In this document: piece after piece, positions 59,638-64,000 of the stretch | Layout: each line of letters begins with the position of its first letter | Numbering within the stretch: the stretch's first letter is position 1 | Assembly: GCF_027891095.1 (NCBI RefSeq) | Contig: NZ_JAQIIO010000001.1 | Coordinates: 598,501-662,500 of the forward strand | Length of the DNA: 64,000 nucleotides | Direction: 5' to 3' | DNA from: Aliiroseovarius salicola | GTDB lineage: Bacteria > Pseudomonadota > Alphaproteobacteria > Rhodobacterales > Rhodobacteraceae | Position numbers and translations under genes: made by a program | The notes under the pieces: generated by a model | Database searches by the model: none | What the model saw: only the letters and a program-made list of their open reading frames with translations | Told to the model about the DNA's origin: nothing

Positions 59638-59855
59638 TGGCTGCGCCTCGTTCCAACCCATATTTTTCTCATTTTCATCGCACAGAAAGGCTTCGAAATC
59701 TATTAAATTAGGTCACTACATACGAAGGCGAGGCAAGAAGGCAACACTTCAAAGCAAGGTTGAGTGTCTGGAGCTTAGAGTGTGCAAGTCACCGTGAGGC
59801 GTCGCAAACATCAAAATGAGCATATTTGATTGACGTCAGGTCAGTATATTGCAGA

Positions 59856-61496
59856 TCATTCACTGTTTTTGGTCTGCCAAAGCAGCTTTTGCATTTCAGA
59901 GTTGCCGTTAACTCCACGATCGAATGTGTCTTTGCCATACACTTCCAGGAAATTCTTCGTATCGTGCAAGAGAGAGACTCCCAAATTGGCTCTGCCGTCA
60001 GCCAATTCATATCCAAGAATATCGAGAATCGTTGGGTAGATATCCATCATAGAGCCATACCGGTTGATCGTTTGCGGTACGTCGCCCGTAAGGAACATGA
60101 CCAGATTGCGTCTATCGTCAGCGCGTTCCAAAAGAGACGGATATAGAGTGTTGCGCACTGCGAGGTGGTCGCTAATCAACAACACGACGGTATCTTCTCG
60201 AATCCCCAATCGATCAATTTCAGCAAGCAAGTCATTTACATAGTGACCTGTGCAAGAGATGGCCTTCGGAAGTAACGTGACTGCACCACGGGAGGGGACG
60301 CAATCCGTGCTCAGATAGGCATTCGGTCCGTGAGTTGAAAGTGTCAAAGTTGATAAAACAAACGGCTTTTCGCTGGTTGCAAGATGTCTCAACTCGTCCT
60401 TTACACGCTTGAAGAGAAGGTCGTCATTCATACCCCAGATATTGGTGCGTGGCTCGGTTTCCCAGCCAGGATAGCTCTCCAATCCGAAAACTCTCTGATA
60501 GCCGTGGGTTAGAAAAAAGTCGCCTTTGGAGAAAACTGATAGGCTAGATCCGTTGATGTAGGATCCCGCATATCCGTCATTCTTTAAGATGTCGCCTAAG
60601 CACACAATGTTTGGGAGGAATTTAGTAAAGTTTGGAATCGCATCGACTTTTTTTCCCATTTTGCGGCCAACTCCAAACACTCCCTTGGGCAGCAAAGGAA
60701 CCCCGCATTGAGACGCGACCATGCCCCCTGCCGTAAATGAAGCACCCAAAACTTGGTCAATATTATCAAATGAAAGTGCTTCACGCTCTAGCGCCGCAAA
60801 AGGGGCGAACGCGGTTCGAGTTTCTTCAAGCTCCCCATAAGTGCGCTCAAGACTCTCCAGATACACGATGATAAGGTTCTTCTTTTTAATCGGGCGCGCG
60901 ATAATTTCATGCCCGTCCTCCAACTGGTTCATAGCGAGAGCATGGGCTGGATTCGGGATTACTGAAAGCAAACCGTATTCAACAAGTGGGCTGGAAAGAA
61001 ATGCCACAATGCCGACAGCCGACACGTACTTGTGTGCGGACGGCCATGAGGACAAAAGAACCAATGCGGCGCCAAGAGCTAGAAGCAGATAAAAAACCTG
61101 ATTCAACAGTTCTGGCCCAAAATCACTTATCCCGATGGAAAGCAGTTTAGAGCCCTGATTTTCTTGGAAAGTTAACAACAGGCTACCAACGCGCCACTCT
61201 CCAAATGCTTCCTGCATAAACGCAAAAGGCTGGATCAGCAGCAGCCCTGCAAGCAATAAAAACAGTGGAACAATCTTGGGTGTGCGCCAAGAAACACGAT
61301 TTTTGAAAGTCCAACCTGCTGTCACTAAAATGGATACAACAATAATAACGCCAAGCACGCCCATCAGATTCTCGGAGAGGAAGGACGCCAGCTTCAGGGT
61401 ATAGGCGATGAATGGAAAAACAATTAAGAATGAAGTCCCCAAAAAAAGGATTATACAGATCGACCTGACGAGCTTGCTGAGGATCTGCCTTTTCAT
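59856..61496 (-). CDS. LTA-synthase-family phosphoglycerol transferase-like protein (OpgB type)
   Basis: 546 aa from ATG 61496, which has GGGAAG just upstream; ATG 61649 (597 aa) is an alternative. Five membrane helices in the first 200 residues, then a sulfatase-fold domain: YLESLERTYGE, nucleophile Thr in GASFTAGGMVASQCGVPLLP, STHGPNAYLS, and LLISDHLAVRN with the Asp-His metal ligands. The AGGMVASQCG motif is closest to enzymes that add phosphoglycerol to periplasmic glucans (OpgB/MdoB). Activity is inferred. Confidence 0.78.
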   Translation of the reverse strand: MKRQILSKLVRSICIILFLGTSFLIVFPFIAYTLKLASFLSENLMGVLGVIIVVSILVTAGWTFKNRVSWRTPKIVPLFLLLAGLLLIQPFAFMQEAFGEWRVGSLLLTFQENQGSKLLSIGISDFGPELLNQVFYLLLALGAALVLLSSWPSAHKYVSAVGIVAFLSSPLVEYGLLSVIPNPAHALAMNQLEDGHEIIARPIKKKNLIIVYLESLERTYGELEETRTAFAPFAALEREALSFDNIDQVLGASFTAGGMVASQCGVPLLPKGVFGVGRKMGKKVDAIPNFTKFLPNIVCLGDILKNDGYAGSYINGSSLSVFSKGDFFLTHGYQRVFGLESYPGWETEPRTNIWGMNDDLLFKRVKDELRHLATSEKPFVLSTLTLSTHGPNAYLSTDCVPSRGAVTLLPKAISCTGHYVNDLLAEIDRLGIREDTVVLLISDHLAVRNTLYPSLLERADDRRNLVMFLTGDVPQTINRYGSMMDIYPTILDILGYELADGRANLGVSLLHDTKNFLEVYGKDTFDRGVNGNSEMQKLLWQTKNSE

Positions 61497-61718
61497 TTTG
61501 CTTCCCAAAGTTGGCCGGAAACCCGGCACTTGATACAAAGTCGATTTGATAAAAAAGTTCAAATATCTTACAGAATTGGGCCACGCTTCGCTTAGCCTGT
61601 CAAGTCGCGCACTCCATCGAACACGTTTGGCAAAGCGAATTACGACCATGCGCTGTGCCTCGGTACTGGTGAAAACCTCCCATTCAGACCCCACTGTGTG
61701 ACAAAGCCAGTGTAACCT

Positions 61719-62882
61719 TTACTCTGAAGCCGCAGCTAACTTTCCCGCCAACCCTTCCAGCATATCGAGGCATTGCGCCAACTGTTCCAGAGATACGAAC
61801 TCGTCTGCCTTGTGGGCTTGCTCGATGGATCCGGGACCGCAGACGACAACATCCATGCCAAGTGACTGGAAGATGCCCGCCTCTGTCCCGAATGGCACCA
61901 CATCTGCGCCATTGGCACCTGTCAGTTGCGCTACAATTCGACGGGCTTCGTTTGTATCAGTTGGTATCAGACCCGCCACCTCTCCAATCACCTCGGTCTC
62001 AATTGATGCGTCAGGATGAACTGCGCGCATGGCGGGCAACAGCACATCATTGCAATAATATTTCATCGCATCTTTGACGAAATCAGCGTCTGAGATCTGC
62101 ACCGGGCGCATTTCCCAGTCTACGTGAGCTTTGGGGGCGATAACATTATGCACGCTGCCACCATGCAGGGCACCGACATTGACAGTGGTCCACGGGGGGG
62201 CAAATCGGCTGTCGCCCGGCGCCATGCCTTGGAGCTGGCCGCGTATTTCCAGCAATCTTGATACGTATCTCACGGCATATTCTACCGCGTTCACACCCCG
62301 GTCCGGGGCAGACCCATGCCCTTCCAGGCCCTGAAAACGTGTGGTGTATTCATAGCAACCTTTGTGGCCTTCGATAATGCGCATGCTTGTGGGTTCACCG
62401 ATGATCGCAAGATCAGGTTTGATGCCCCGTTCGGTAAGACTTTGCGCCAGATGCCCCGCCCCGATGCAGCCGGTTTCCTCGTCATAGGTGAAAGCGAAAT
62501 GCAGTGGCCGGTTTCGGGCCTGTTCTGCAAACTTTGGTGCCATTGCCAAAGTGGCGGCAATGAAGCCCTTCATGTCACATGAGCCCCGCCCGACGAGATG
62601 ATCATCGCGTTCGGTCATGACAAACGGATCGCTGGCCCAGTCCTGATCGGTGACGGGAACCACATCAGTATGGCCGGACAGGACAATGCCTCCATCACCC
62701 TCAGGCCCCAGCGTTGCGAAGAGGTTCGCCTTTTGCCCGCTGTAATCCTGCATAACGTCAACGCGCGCGCCGCAGGCCTCTAGCCGATCAGCAAGATAGG
62801 CGATCATCTCCAGATTGCTGTCAGAAGACACGGTGGGAAAGGCGATCAGGTCCGCGAGGATATCTTTAGTGTCCTTGATCAT
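61719..62882 (-). CDS. argE: Acetylornithine deacetylase (M20 family)
   Basis: 387 aa zinc peptidase-fold enzyme. Seen: LSGHTDVVPVTDQDW, GRGSCDMKGFIAATLA, YDEETGCIGAGHLAQ (Glu catalytic pair), GPGSIEQAHKADEFVSLEQL near the end with the last metal His. It frees acetate from N-acetylornithine in arginine synthesis; M20 relatives act on other N-acyl amino acids. The gene follows the M24 hydrolase by 3 bases. Confidence 0.85.
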   Translation of the reverse strand: MIKDTKDILADLIAFPTVSSDSNLEMIAYLADRLEACGARVDVMQDYSGQKANLFATLGPEGDGGIVLSGHTDVVPVTDQDWASDPFVMTERDDHLVGRGSCDMKGFIAATLAMAPKFAEQARNRPLHFAFTYDEETGCIGAGHLAQSLTERGIKPDLAIIGEPTSMRIIEGHKGCYEYTTRFQGLEGHGSAPDRGVNAVEYAVRYVSRLLEIRGQLQGMAPGDSRFAPPWTTVNVGALHGGSVHNVIAPKAHVDWEMRPVQISDADFVKDAMKYYCNDVLLPAMRAVHPDASIETEVIGEVAGLIPTDTNEARRIVAQLTGANGADVVPFGTEAGIFQSLGMDVVVCGPGSIEQAHKADEFVSLEQLAQCLDMLEGLAGKLAAASE

Positions 62883-62885
62883 GGC

Positions 62886-64000
62886 TCAGCTCTTAACGAA
62901 GAGTTTGCGGTCGATGTTGCAGAGAGGTTCGGCGGGTTCGCCTTCGCGGATCAGGATTGTTTCAGTGGTTTCCAACCCCCAACTGTCCATCCAAAGAGCT
63001 GGCATGAAATGAAAGACCATTCCCGGTTCCAGCATCGTCTTGTCTTCGCTACGGATCGAAGCTGTGCGTTCCCCCCAGTCGGGGGGATAGGAAAGGCCGA
63101 TTGGATAGCCCATTCGGCCAGATCTCTCGATGCCGTGTTTTGCCATGACCTGCATGAAAGCGTTGGCGATATCACACGTCCGGTTGCCCGCACGCGCGGC
63201 ATCCAAGCCTGCGGTTATGCCTTCGATCTGTGCCTCTTCTGCGCGGCGCATTTCATCCGATGGGGTACCGAGGAACACGGTTCGGCAGAGCGGCGCGTGA
63301 TAACGTCGATAGCAGCCGGAGAGTTCGAAAAATGTGGCCTCGCCTTCACGCATTGGCGCACCATTCCACGTTAGATGCGCAGCAGTGGCATCAAGGCCTG
63401 ATGGGGTGAGCGGAACGATCGCCGGATAATCACCCCAGTCATCACCAACCCCGGTGATGCCCGCGTGCATGATGTCTGCCACCAGATCGTTTTTCCGCAC
63501 GCCGGGAGCAGCGCGGTTGATGGCGGTCTCGACGACCTTCTCAGAGATAGCTGCGGCTTTGCGAATAAAGCCAATCTCGTCCTCCGACTTGACCAGCCGT
63601 TGCCAGTTGACCAGCGCTGTGGCGTCGACCAGTTCGGCGTTGAGCAACTCGGCGCCCAGTACGGCATGGGCCTTGGCGGAGTAGTAGTAGTTCTCCATCT
63701 CCACTCCGATCCGCGCATCTGCAAACCCGCGTGTGGTGAGGTGCTGGGCCAGATCCTGCATCGGGTGAACCTCGGTGGATTGCACAAAGTGGTCACCATA
63801 ACCGAGGATGTTGTCATGATGCATCCAGCAGGTCCGCCGCCCGCCCATCATGTCCATGTAACGGCCCCACCAGATCGGCTCGCCCTCCATCGTGACGATC
63901 ACGCCCTGATGGACGTAGAAGGACCAGCCGTCATAGCCGGTCAGCCAAGCCTGGTTTGATGGGTCAGTGACAAAGAGTACGTCCAGACCCGCCTTCTCCA
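62886..64000 (-). CDS. M24-family hydrolase, ectoine hydrolase DoeA-like, partial at window edge
   Basis: The frame is open to the window edge and reads LDVLFVTDPSNQAWLTGYDGWSFYVHQG at the start, so the gene begins outside. Further on: HHDN, WNGAPMREGEATFFELSG, YPIGLSYPPDWGERTASI, MVFHFMPALWMDSWGLETTETILI. The LTGYDGWSFYVHQ and FHFMPALWM stretches are those of DoeA/EutD, which opens the ectoine ring, rather than of general proline peptidases. Coupled to argE; a role in ectoine use is inferred and the classical DoeB partner is not present here. Confidence 0.75.
   Translation of the reverse strand, partial: EKAGLDVLFVTDPSNQAWLTGYDGWSFYVHQGVIVTMEGEPIWWGRYMDMMGGRRTCWMHHDNILGYGDHFVQSTEVHPMQDLAQHLTTRGFADARIGVEMENYYYSAKAHAVLGAELLNAELVDATALVNWQRLVKSEDEIGFIRKAAAISEKVVETAINRAAPGVRKNDLVADIMHAGITGVGDDWGDYPAIVPLTPSGLDATAAHLTWNGAPMREGEATFFELSGCYRRYHAPLCRTVFLGTPSDEMRRAEEAQIEGITAGLDAARAGNRTCDIANAFMQVMAKHGIERSGRMGYPIGLSYPPDWGERTASIRSEDKTMLEPGMVFHFMPALWMDSWGLETTETILIREGEPAEPLCNIDRKLFVKS

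Overview
The window looks like a chromosomal segment of a marine alphaproteobacterium of the Rhodobacterales (Roseobacter group). Grounds: a CcrM-type GANTC methyltransferase beside rnhB, the dsbA-DUF721-mutY neighbourhood, Rhodobacterales-type gene transfer agent (GTA) head-spike genes, a complete Tad/Flp pilus locus, a TmpA/TmpB-like phosphonate pair as known from Leisingera, and a DoeA-like M24 hydrolase. I saw no rRNA, tRNA, CRISPR array, transposase or integrase.

Layout. 1-9.1 kb: housekeeping and assorted genes (3' end of lpxK, dsbA-like, DUF721, mutY, an exoY-type sugar transferase, a lone alkB, ccrM, rnhB, two small secreted proteins, a membrane-anchored winged-helix regulator). 9.2-35.2 kb: a large surface polysaccharide locus. 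It holds GDP-mannose supply (manC, manB), yjbF/yjbH, a PPP-type phosphatase, flippase, polymerase/ligase, two sulfotransferase-like genes, three glycosyltransferases, two acyltransferases, dTDP-rhamnose synthesis (rfbCBDA), outer-membrane exporter (wza-like) and a Wzc-like tyrosine autokinase. The GTA head-spike base and fibre genes sit inside it. 35.4-47.1 kb: metabolism (ilvD, tmpAB-like pair with a divergent LysR gene, a phaC-phaZ-enoyl-CoA hydratase operon, an EF-G paralogue, a winged-helix AAA ATPase). 47.2-59.6 kb: Tad/Flp pilus genes, all on the minus strand, with an L,D-transpeptidase coupled into the operon. 59.9-64 kb: an LTA-synthase-like sulfatase-fold enzyme, argE and the 3' part of a doeA-like gene.

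How the genes work together. The polysaccharide genes are enough for a Wzx/Wzy-type polymer built from mannose- and rhamnose-derived units, probably acylated and sulfated, and exported through Wza/Wzc. GTA head spikes are known in Rhodobacter capsulatus to bind capsule, so their position in this locus suggests a particle-receptor pairing. The Tad genes supply pilin, prepilin peptidase, minor pilins, secretin, ATPases and platform proteins. Many neighbouring genes overlap by 4 bases (ATGA), which supports operons wzx-wzy-sulfotransferase, rfbC-B-D-A-acyltransferase-glycosyltransferase, tmpA-tmpB and yjbH-yjbF. Several starts were moved inward from the longest reading frame on the basis of Shine-Dalgarno sequences and overlaps; this is stated per gene.
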